Source: Firmicutes bacterium CAG:95
GTDB lineage: Bacteria; Bacillota; Clostridia; Lachnospirales; Lachnospiraceae
Length of the DNA stretch: 20,350 nt
NCBI GenBank assembly: GCA_000438155.1
Contig: FR902856.1
Coordinates: forward strand, 1 to 20,350
Reading direction: 5' to 3'
This document shows, one piece after another, positions 1 to 6,072 of the stretch. Under the pieces are notes generated by a model that was not told the origin of the DNA, made no database searches, and saw nothing but the letters and a program-made list of their open reading frames with translations. Position numbers and translations under genes: made by a program. Numbering within the stretch: the first letter of the stretch is position 1; the number at the start of each line of letters is the position of its first letter.

Positions 1-2
1 AG

Positions 3-200
3 TATTTTCAGATACCCCAGTATATAGAAGCAGTAAATAAATTAGGTAAACTGGAGCAGGATGAGTGCTTTGGTTATGTACCATTATTGGGATTAGGTGG
101 TAGCGAAAAGGTTCAAAATCTGAAAAAAGTAAAAATTAGAGAACACATTGAATTAATATCACAGTTGGTAGGAAAAATTGGAATGATAATTTATGATTAG
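3..200 (+). CDS. Tdi1/DUF1851-like immunity protein, C-terminal fragment (5' end outside window)
   Basis: The open frame runs from the window edge to TAG and gives the last 65 residues of a protein. The segments ECFGYVPLLGLGG and NLKKVKIREHIELISQLVG match my recollection of the C-terminal domain of DUF1851 proteins (T6SS immunity protein Tdi1 family), where an aromatic-GFVPALALGG stretch is followed by a helix with an EH pair. By family, such proteins neutralise DNase-type effectors. In Clostridia, which lack T6SS, homologues usually sit as immunity genes beside or downstream of polymorphic (Rhs/WXG-type) toxins. The frame is clean to the stop, and 10 nt later the next start follows an AGAGGTGA ribosome binding site. 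The function is inferred from motif memory only, and the N-terminal part cannot be judged. Confidence 0.6.
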   Translation, partial: YFQIPQYIEAVNKLGKLEQDECFGYVPLLGLGGSEKVQNLKKVKIREHIELISQLVGKIGMIIYD

Positions 201-210
201 AGGTGATGCA

Positions 211-328
211 ATGATGTTTTCATTAGAAGAAAGATGCTTTATTGGTAAGATGATAATATAGCAAAGGCTATCAAAGCAATATACATATAGATTTTTTGCT
301 TGAATCGGAGAGATTAATATGCAATTAA
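211..328 (+). pseudogene. Short gene with two apparent frameshifts, immunity-array remnant
   Basis: ATG at 211 has a good ribosome binding site (AGAGGTGA just upstream), but the first frame stops after 16 codons. Protein-like coding continues in other frames. The first frame gives MMFSLEERCFIGK. From 249 the next frame gives DDNIAKAIKAIYI. From 290 the third frame gives DFLLESERLICN, ending at TAA 326-328, which overlaps the start of the next gene at 319. Joined, this makes a coherent acidic peptide of about 38 residues. Both shifts are of the same sign and each could be explained by one missing base. I do not recognise the family. The reading is an inference: it could be genuine decay, sequence error, or a chance impression. 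Confidence 0.4.
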
Positions 329-604
329 TTAAAGAGGATGAAGGTATAAAGCTAATAAAAATTAAAAATAGTTTTTATTTAGAATATGATGCAGGTTCGC
401 ATATGGTAAAGAAAAAAGAATAGAGATTTCTTCAGATGAAGCGGAGTTGTGTCAATATATTGATGATGAAATGTATAATACAATTTTGCATTATCAGGAT
501 AATGGTGTATATGGTGAAGATGTGTAAAGGTATCTATTGGCGGAACTATAATGGAGCAAACTCCAGGTGGTCAAATAAAAATGATGTTATTATTCAAGAG
601 GTAA
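319..604 (+). pseudogene. Small immunity-like gene broken by two frameshifts
   Basis: ATG at 319 follows GGAGAG with suitable spacing, but the frame stops at 421-423, soon after AGSHMVKKKE. The -1 frame from about 405 continues with KRIEISSDEAELCQYIDDEM, then NTILHYQDNGVYGEDV and a stop at 525-527. A further shift there gives VSIGGTIMEQTPGGQIK and ends MMLLFKR at TAA 602-604, six bases before the next start. The joined product would be about 95 residues and look like an ordinary small soluble protein. Again each shift equals one missing base (or a two-base gain, such as the extra TG near 522). The family is unknown to me. Its place in the array suggests an orphan immunity gene, but no toxin partner is in view. 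Confidence 0.45.
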
Positions 605-610
605 TTATAG

Positions 611-1228
611 ATGCAAAATAGTAAAGCTTACGATTGTTTAATAAAACAATTGAATGCAAACGGGGCAGAAAAAAAGGATGGATATTATCCCAGAGTGATG
701 GAAGAAATATACGATTGGGAGCGAGAAGAAGTAGAAGATATTATTTGGGATGCTTTTTTTAATAAAAAAGAAATAGAATTAGCACAATTCCTCCCCAAAC
801 TAGAAAAATATGATGGTATAAAAGCTTTAAAAGAAAATCCCTATTTATTACAAATACCAAGTGAAGCGAGTGTAGAAATTGGAAAAATATTGTATGAGGT
901 TACGGGAGATGAAAAGTACTTGGATTTGATTAAAAGAAATATTGATGCATCTCCGGAAACCATATCATTTGTTTCAATTTTGTCATATTGTAAGCCTTGT
1001 CAGCGATTATATAACATTCTTGTAGACATTTATATTAATAATAGTAATAAGGTTAACAGGAGTACTGCTGTTATGGGAATTTTATATAATAAAGGGATAA
1101 TTAAAGACAGAAGCAGCATTAAAGAATCAAATGATGTAATAAGTTTGCGTAAGAAATTCAAATCCGAAGATATTGCGGAACGTAAAAAGATTCTTGAAAA
1201 GTTTGAAAACGGAGAATTAACATTGTAA
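611..1228 (+). CDS. Uncharacterised 205-residue protein in the immunity-like array
   Basis: An intact frame with AAGAGG at 596-601 and a 9-nt spacer to ATG. The product is soluble, with no signal peptide or membrane segment, rich in Lys/Glu/Ile. Residues about 27-70 (MEEIYDWEREEVEDIIWDAF, then a segment ending LPKLEKYDGIKAL) look like paired amphipathic helices, and the remainder also looks helical, so an alpha-solenoid or HEAT-like fold is plausible. Helical-repeat immunity proteins of this size are common behind polymorphic toxins, and the neighbours on both sides fit that setting. I do not recognise a named family and assign no biochemical activity. The base composition is very AT-rich compared with the genes after 2200, which suggests foreign origin. 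Confidence 0.75.
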   Translation: MQNSKAYDCLIKQLNANGAEKKDGYYPRVMEEIYDWEREEVEDIIWDAFFNKKEIELAQFLPKLEKYDGIKALKENPYLLQIPSEASVEIGKILYEVTGDEKYLDLIKRNIDASPETISFVSILSYCKPCQRLYNILVDIYINNSNKVNRSTAVMGILYNKGIIKDRSSIKESNDVISLRKKFKSEDIAERKKILEKFENGELTL

Positions 1229-1382
1229 ATTTGGTTAGTGTATCCGCAACTATCTGACGTTGGGAGAATTCAATATGCTTACCTTTGGACAAGGACTTGT
1301 AGCCATGAAGGGGCCGTCTTGTCGGAAAAGAACTGTGCAAGGTATTTGGCAAGACGATGTGAGTGAAAGTGGGGTGGTTTCA
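1229..1382. other. Short gene-free gap within the AT-rich array
   Basis: This stretch is noticeably richer in G and C than its flanks, especially 1290-1375. One frame is open from a TTG at 1260 into the downstream gene (including MKGPSCRKRTVQ), and another is open from about 1273 to a TGA at 1360-1362 (including LWTRTCSHEGAVL). Neither has a convincing ribosome binding site or family resemblance. It may be a remnant left by recombination in the array. I see no hairpin with a T tract. Confidence 0.3.
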
Positions 1383-1691
1383 ATGAATCAATGTGATTGT
1401 GATGAGAGAATAGGAATTGAAATAAATTCATTTGAACTGTATGAGGAACTTAGAAAATTTTTTGAATATCAAGTCCAAGAAGGTGTGTTTTGTGACATAC
1501 CTGTAGAGTCACCATATTTTTGTGGTTATGGTTTAAAGCCTGAAGAAGTAAAAGATGAATTTAAGTGGTATGCTGATAAGTGGTATAAATGTAAATGTTG
1601 TGGAACATTATGGGAATTTCAATATCCTGACTTCCCGGCAAAAGGATTTGTCAGGAAATTTCCTGATGGAAAATATAGAATTAAAGAATAA
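1383..1691 (+). CDS. Small cysteine-rich protein, immunity-array type
   Basis: 102 residues from ATG 1383, preceded by GGGGTGG at 1371-1377. An in-frame TTG at 1260 would add 41 residues of different character and lacks a ribosome binding site. Cysteines at residues 4, 6, 37, 47, 70, 72 and 73, including CDC near the start and KCKCCG at 69-74, could hold a metal ion or form a small zinc-ribbon-like core. The C-terminal part, TLWEFQYPDFPAKGFVRKF, is aromatic-rich. I recall similar small proteins scattered among immunity arrays of Firmicutes but cannot name the family. No signal peptide is seen, so it should be cytoplasmic. An immunity role is inferred only from position. Confidence 0.65.
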   Translation: MNQCDCDERIGIEINSFELYEELRKFFEYQVQEGVFCDIPVESPYFCGYGLKPEEVKDEFKWYADKWYKCKCCGTLWEFQYPDFPAKGFVRKFPDGKYRIKE

Positions 1692-1692
1692 A

Positions 1693-1869
1693 ATGTATAA
1701 AGATTTTAAAGGATATTTTCGCGCATATGCTGTTTTATATAATTATTGTAAAAAGAAAAGTTTTATAGAAGCGTGGTGTACTGAAAATGCAGCCGTAGTG
1801 GAGGAGCCTGTGGATGTTAACGAATTAGTGGAATTGTATATGATTGGCTATATTAAGCAAAAGAGATAA
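1693..1869 (+). CDS. Uncharacterised 58-residue protein
   Basis: ATG lies one base after the stop of the cysteine-rich gene, which suggests translational coupling, since no strong ribosome binding site is visible. The product starts MYKDFKGYFRAYAVLYNYC and ends with an acidic helix (VDVNELVELYMIGYIKQKR). The same frame is open upstream to 1555, but that part merely shadows the preceding gene. It may be a complete small protein or the C-terminal tail of a larger lost gene. No family is recognised. Confidence 0.45.
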   Translation: MYKDFKGYFRAYAVLYNYCKKKSFIEAWCTENAAVVEEPVDVNELVELYMIGYIKQKR

Positions 1870-1984
1870 GTTGATTTGTTAAATTGTGATTAAGGATATG
1901 AAATAAGAGCAGACTTGTAAGTTTAATGAGAAGTTTTTTGATGCAGATTTCATAAAATTTTCACAGCTCCTTTATTTCTTTTTA

Positions 1985-2013
1985 TGGAATAATCGAAAGA
2001 GCTGTGCTACAAT
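1985..2013 (+). promoter_or_regulatory. Extended -10 promoter for DUF1846-ftsH
   Basis: TGCTACAAT at 2005-2013 is a full extended -10 element (TGn plus TACAAT). TGGAAT at 1985-1990 lies 17 bp upstream in the -35 position and matches the consensus only weakly. The 12 bases TTTTTATGGAAT at 1979-1990 recur in the same position upstream of nadD. An 8-bp inverted repeat surrounds the -35 region and could be an operator. Confidence 0.55.
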
Positions 2014-2092
2014 AAAAAACGATATGTCAGGTGTAATTATTCAGTACAGGTCGAGGCATTTACTGCCAAGACCGTAAGAAAATGATTCAGTA

Positions 2093-2168
2093 ATGCAAAA
2101 TCCCATCGGCGAAGCCGATTTGAAATGGATTTTGCATCATAACTGTGAAGGTACTGAACAGTTATGAT
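2093..2168 (+). repeat. Two abutting long hairpins in the DUF1846-ftsH leader
   Basis: Hairpin 1 pairs ATGCAAAATCC (2093-2103) with GGATTTTGCAT (2127-2137), 11 bp perfect, and encloses a tight stem ATCGGC-GAA-GCCGAT (2105-2119). Hairpin 2 pairs ATCATAACTGT (2136-2146) with ACAGTTATGAT (2158-2168), again 11 bp perfect, with an 11-nt loop. An outer 8-bp pairing, TTCAGTAC (2040-2047) with GTACTGAA (2151-2158), and TTCAGTA (2086-2092) with TACTGAA (2152-2158), compete with hairpin 2, so alternative folds are possible. No T tract follows, so these are not simple terminators. They lie between promoter and start codon. Confidence 0.65.
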
Positions 2169-2200
2169 CAGGTTTCAAAAGAGGAGAACGGAAAACAATT

Positions 2201-3670
2201 ATGAGAGTGGGATTTGATAATGAAAAATATCTGCAAATGCAGTCAGAGCATATAGAAGAACGTATTAATAAATTTGGCGATAAGCTTTATCTGGAATTTG
2301 GAGGAAAATTATTCGATGACTTTCATGCATCCAGAGTGCTCCCGGGCTTTGAGCCGGACAGCAAGCTGCGTATGCTGATGAAGCTGGCAGACCGTGCGGA
2401 GATCGTTATTGTTATAAATGCAGCTGATATTGAGAAGAATAAAGTACGTGGTGATCTTGGAATCACCTATGATGTCGATGTACAGCGACTGATGAAGGAG
2501 TTTGAAAGCAGGGGATTGTATGTGGGCAGTGTTGTTCTGACCCATTATACCGGTCAGGCAGCAGCAGATGCGTTTAAAGCGAAGCTTGAGAAGAAGGGTG
2601 TGAGGGTTTACCTTCATTATATTATTGAAGGTTATCCTTCTAATATTAATAAGATTGTCAGTGACGAGGGCTTTGGCAAGAATGAATATATTGAAACCAC
2701 CCGTCCGCTTGTGGTGGTAACAGCACCCGGACCGGGAAGTGGTAAGATGGCCACCTGTCTTTCCCAGTTATACCATGACAATAAGCGTGGTATTAAGTCC
2801 GGCTATGCGAAGTATGAGACTTTTCCGATCTGGAACATTCCGTTGAAGCATCCGATTAACCTTGCCTATGAAGCAGCGACGGCAGATTTAAATGACGTGA
2901 ACATGATTGACCCGTTCCATCTGGAGGCTTATGGTGTGACAACGGTCAACTACAACCGTGACATTGAGATCTTCCCGGTGTTAAGCGCTATTTTTGAAGG
3001 AATTTACGGAGAGTGTATTTACAAGTCACCTACCGATATGGGCGTGAACATGGCAGGAAACTGTATCATTGATGATGAGGCCTGCTGTGAAGCCTCCAAT
3101 ATGGAGATTATCCGTCGTTATTATACAGCTCTGAATAACGTGGTAAACGATAAGGGCAGCGAAAACGAAGTATATAAGATTGAACTGCTGATGAAGCAGG
3201 CAAAGATTACGACCGATGACCGTAAGGTGACCGTAGCAGCAAACCAGCGCGCAGAAAAGCTTGGTGTTCCCACTGCAGCGATTGAACTGCAGGATGGCAC
3301 GATTATTACGTCAAAGACTTCCGATCTGCTCGGTGCATCGGCAGCATTACTGCTGAATGCATTAAAGGCATTAGGCGGTGTAGATCACGATACGCATCTG
3401 ATTTCTCCGGAAGCGATTGAGCCGATCCAGGTGTTAAAAACGAAATATTTAGGTGGAAAGAATCCGCGTCTGCATACCGATGAGGTGCTGATTGCATTAA
3501 GTATTTCCGCACTTACCGATGAGAATGCACAGAAGGCGTTAGAGCAGCTTCCCAGGCTTAAAGGATGCCAGGTGCATACCTCGGTGATGCTTTCCAATGT
3601 GGATATTAAGACATTCAAGAAATTAGGGGTGGATTTAACAAGTGAACCCCGTAAGGAAAGAGGATTTTAA
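2201..3670 (+). CDS. DUF1846 domain-containing protein
   Basis: 489 residues, the usual full length of the DUF1846 family (PF08903), starting at ATG behind GAGGAG at 2181-2186. No signal peptide or membrane segment is seen. Family-typical stretches include the N-terminal VGFDNEKYLQMQSEHIEERI, TAPGPGSGKMATCLSQLYHD at 174-193, which resembles a nucleotide-binding loop although it is not a textbook Walker A, and ECIYKSPTDMGVNMAGNCI at about 271-289. Crystal structures exist for family members, but to my knowledge the biochemical function is not settled. I would expect a cytosolic protein that handles a nucleotide-like ligand, which is inference only. The stop is followed at once by the ftsH start, so the two are co-transcribed and probably translationally coupled. 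Family assignment is confident, function is unknown. Confidence 0.9.
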   Translation: MRVGFDNEKYLQMQSEHIEERINKFGDKLYLEFGGKLFDDFHASRVLPGFEPDSKLRMLMKLADRAEIVIVINAADIEKNKVRGDLGITYDVDVQRLMKEFESRGLYVGSVVLTHYTGQAAADAFKAKLEKKGVRVYLHYIIEGYPSNINKIVSDEGFGKNEYIETTRPLVVVTAPGPGSGKMATCLSQLYHDNKRGIKSGYAKYETFPIWNIPLKHPINLAYEAATADLNDVNMIDPFHLEAYGVTTVNYNRDIEIFPVLSAIFEGIYGECIYKSPTDMGVNMAGNCIIDDEACCEASNMEIIRRYYTALNNVVNDKGSENEVYKIELLMKQAKITTDDRKVTVAANQRAEKLGVPTAAIELQDGTIITSKTSDLLGASAALLLNALKALGGVDHDTHLISPEAIEPIQVLKTKYLGGKNPRLHTDEVLIALSISALTDENAQKALEQLPRLKGCQVHTSVMLSNVDIKTFKKLGVDLTSEPRKERGF

Positions 3671-5929
3671 ATGAACGATCAGAATTTGAATCAGTTTGAC
3701 GGGGGTCTGGGCGGAGGAGATAACTCCTCCGGCGATAAGGGAAACGGAGGAGGACCTTCCAAGAATCCCAAGAAACAGAATATTATTCTGTTTGTGATTG
3801 CAGCGTTGATTTCCCTGTTGCTGGTCAGTGCCTTTATGAATTTTATGACCGGATCTTCCGAGAGGGAGATCAGCTATAATGAATTCATTCAGATGCTTGA
3901 TGAGAATAAGGTGGCATCAGTTACGATTGACTCCGACCGGATTTATATTCAGCCGAAGGTCGAGCAGAGCCAGCAGAATCCGTTGATGAATCTGTATGGA
4001 ATGAGCTCCAGTGTGACCTTCTATACCGGTAAAATCGAGGACAATGATACCCTGACGAACCGTCTTTTAGAGCACAGTGATGTGGAAGTGAAGGGCAAGG
4101 TGGCAGATGGATCCGGTGCAATTCTGGGTTTCCTGCTTACCTATGTATTTCCGTTCCTTCTGATGTGGGTATTGTTAAGCTTCCTGTTCCGTAAGATGAG
4201 CAAGGGTGGCGGTCCCATGGGCGTTGGAAAGAGTAATGCGAAGGTTTATGTGCAGAAGGAAACCGGAATTACCTTTAAGGATGTAGCCGGTGAGGATGAA
4301 GCGAAGGAGTCCCTGCAGGAGGTTGTGGACTTCCTGCATAACCCGATGAAATATGCGTCGATCGGTGCAAAGCTCCCCAAGGGAGCACTGCTTGTCGGAC
4401 CTCCCGGAACCGGTAAAACCTTACTTGCCAAGGCAGTGGCCGGAGAGGCAAAGGTGCCGTTCTTTTCCCTTTCCGGATCAGACTTTATTGAATTGTATGT
4501 CGGTGTCGGAGCTTCCCGAGTAAGAGATCTGTTTAAGGAAGCAACCAAGAACGCACCATGTATTATTTTTATTGATGAAATTGATGCCATTGGACGAAGC
4601 CGTGACAATAAATACGGCGGGGGCAATGAGGAACGTGAGCAGACGCTGAACCAGCTGCTCTCCGAGATGGATGGTTTTGATACGTCCAAGGGTATTCTGG
4701 TACTGGGCGCTACGAACCGTCCGGAGATTCTGGATAAGGCACTTCTTCGTCCGGGACGTTTTGACCGTAGAATTATTGTAGATAAGCCGGACTTAAAGGG
4801 ACGTGTGGAGATCCTGAAGGTTCATGCGAAGGATGTACATCTGGATGAAAGTGTGGATCTGGATGCGATTGCACTGGCTACAAGCGGTGCGGTTGGTGCA
4901 GATCTTGCCAATATGATTAATGAAGCGGCCATTATGGCGGTGCAGCATGGCAGGGAATATGTTTCCCAGAAGGATCTGTTTGCAGCTGTGGAACAGGTGC
5001 TTGTCGGAAAGGAAAAGAAAGACCGTATCATGAGCAGGGAAGAGCGCAAGATTGTTTCTTACCATGAGGTCGGGCATGCACTGATCAGCGCACTACAGAA
5101 GAATTCCGAACCGGTACAGAAAATTACCATTGTTCCAAGAACAATGGGTGCTCTTGGCTATGTTATGCATGTGCCGGAGGAGGAAAAATATCTGCAGACG
5201 AAGGAAGAGCTTCATGACCGTCTGGTAAGCCTGCTTGGCGGACGTGCAGCAGAAGAGCTGATCTTTGGCAATGTTACAACGGGTGCAGCGAACGATATTG
5301 AACAGGCAACAAATATTGCCACCAACATGATTACCCGTTTCGGTATGAGCGACCGGTTTGGCCTGATGGGGCTTGCAACCGTGGAAAGTGAGTATCTGGG
5401 CGGCGGTGCAAGACTGACCTGCAGTGACCGTACCGCAGCCGATGTGGATACCGAGGTCATGAATCTGTTAAAGCAGTGCTATGACGAAGCGAAGGAAATG
5501 CTTGCCGGTAACCGGGAACTGATGGATAAGCTGGCAGCGCATCTGATCGAGAAGGAAACCATCAGCGGTAAGGAATTCATGAAGATCTACCGTGAAGAGA
5601 AGGGACTTCCGGATCCGGAGGAAAAGAAGGAGCAGGAACAGACCGCGGAAAATTCTACAGAAACCACGGTGGAGGCAAAGACAGAGCCTGCAGCAGAACC
5701 GGCCCAGACACCGGTGCAGGCACAGGAGGACGCACAGAATGCCGTGGAACCACAGATAAAAGAGACTCAGAATTCTGCAGAACCACAGGAACCGAAGGCA
5801 GTCCAGAATCCGGCAGAGCCACAGGTACAGAATCTGGAGTCAGCCCCGAAACAGCCAACATCTGCAGCAGGTAATTCAGAGGGATCACCCAGGGGAAGAT
5901 TTTCCAATGTGCCGTCTGACCGGGTGTAG
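3671..5929 (+). CDS. ftsH: ATP-dependent zinc metalloprotease FtsH
   Basis: 752 residues. FtsH is a membrane-anchored AAA+ protease hexamer that unfolds and degrades misfolded membrane proteins and selected regulators. Seen here: a Gly/Asn-rich N-terminus (about 11-28), a membrane segment at about 37-59, an extracytoplasmic domain, and a second membrane segment at about 150-173. Then come Walker A GPPGTGKT (243-250), Walker B IIFIDEID (298-305), the second region of homology with arginines 363 and 366, the zinc motif HEVGH (465-469) and a likely third ligand, Asp542. Clostridial HEVGH replaces the usual HEAGH. Residues from about 645 to the end form a Glu/Gln/Pro/Ala-rich, probably disordered tail that makes the protein longer than most FtsH. 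ATG is directly adjacent to the DUF1846 stop, with AAGAGG in the end of that gene. A terminator follows. Confidence 0.97.
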   Translation: MNDQNLNQFDGGLGGGDNSSGDKGNGGGPSKNPKKQNIILFVIAALISLLLVSAFMNFMTGSSEREISYNEFIQMLDENKVASVTIDSDRIYIQPKVEQSQQNPLMNLYGMSSSVTFYTGKIEDNDTLTNRLLEHSDVEVKGKVADGSGAILGFLLTYVFPFLLMWVLLSFLFRKMSKGGGPMGVGKSNAKVYVQKETGITFKDVAGEDEAKESLQEVVDFLHNPMKYASIGAKLPKGALLVGPPGTGKTLLAKAVAGEAKVPFFSLSGSDFIELYVGVGASRVRDLFKEATKNAPCIIFIDEIDAIGRSRDNKYGGGNEEREQTLNQLLSEMDGFDTSKGILVLGATNRPEILDKALLRPGRFDRRIIVDKPDLKGRVEILKVHAKDVHLDESVDLDAIALATSGAVGADLANMINEAAIMAVQHGREYVSQKDLFAAVEQVLVGKEKKDRIMSREERKIVSYHEVGHALISALQKNSEPVQKITIVPRTMGALGYVMHVPEEEKYLQTKEELHDRLVSLLGGRAAEELIFGNVTTGAANDIEQATNIATNMITRFGMSDRFGLMGLATVESEYLGGGARLTCSDRTAADVDTEVMNLLKQCYDEAKEMLAGNRELMDKLAAHLIEKETISGKEFMKIYREEKGLPDPEEKKEQEQTAENSTETTVEAKTEPAAEPAQTPVQAQEDAQNAVEPQIKETQNSAEPQEPKAVQNPAEPQVQNLESAPKQPTSAAGNSEGSPRGRFSNVPSDRV

Positions 5930-5957
5930 AAGAGAAAGTATAATAATAGAAAGAATG

Positions 5958-5989
5958 CAGCCGTAAGTCGGAAGACATGCGGCTGTTTT
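5958..5989 (+). terminator. Intrinsic terminator after ftsH
   Basis: The stem CAGCCG (5958-5963) with CGGCTG (5980-5985) continues after an internal mismatch loop with GTC/GAC around a GGAA loop, followed by TTTT. The T run is short, so termination may be partial, which would let ftsH transcripts reach uvrC. Confidence 0.65.
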
Positions 5990-5996
5990 GTGCAGA

Positions 5997-6041
5997 GCAC
6001 TTAGTGAAAGCAAGCCAAGGGCGCAGCTTGAACTTAGGTGC
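5997..6041 (+). repeat. Structured dispersed repeat, copy 1 (between ftsH terminator and uvrC)
   Basis: 40 bases from 5998 align without gaps to 15196-15235 (27 identical, 12 of the 13 differences transitions). The outer stem GCAC (5997-6000) pairs with GTGC (6038-6041). The inner stem AAGC (6012-6015) pairs with GCTT (6026-6029). It sits 8 nt after the T tract of the ftsH terminator and ends 31 nt before the uvrC start, so it may lie in the uvrC 5' leader if transcription reads through. Confidence 0.5.
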
Positions 6042-6072
6042 GAGCGACAAGCAGAGACAGAGAGAGAATACG

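Larger units (their letters stand above)
1870..2200. other. Intergenic boundary between AT-rich array and core operon, with promoter and structured leader
   Basis: There is no credible gene in these 331 bases. The first hundred are AT-rich and featureless. An 8-bp inverted repeat (CACAGCTC at 1962-1969, GAGCTGTG at 1999-2006) flanks the -35 region and abuts the -10 of the promoter at 1985-2013. The roughly 180 nt between the likely transcription start (about 2020) and the DUF1846 start are full of inverted repeats, listed separately. Composition shifts here from the array to the core chromosome. No integrase, att-like duplication or tRNA marks the junction. Confidence 0.6.

Noticed and set aside
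436..621. 61-residue plus-strand frame starting within the broken small gene
   Set aside because: It has no ribosome binding site, a Met/Ile/Cys-rich unnatural composition, and is better explained as a shadow of the frameshifted gene at 319-604.
1260..1382. TTG-initiated extension of the cysteine-rich gene
   Set aside because: There is no ribosome binding site at 1260 and the added residues differ in character; ATG 1383 with GGGGTGG is preferred.
1962..2006. CACAGCTC/GAGCTGTG inverted repeat as a terminator of the left array
   Set aside because: The loop is 29 nt and no T tract follows; it overlaps promoter elements, so an operator-like role is likelier.
5977..6072. Upstream in-frame extension of uvrC
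   Set aside because: It translates the ftsH terminator stem and the dispersed repeat; the family N-terminus begins at 6073.
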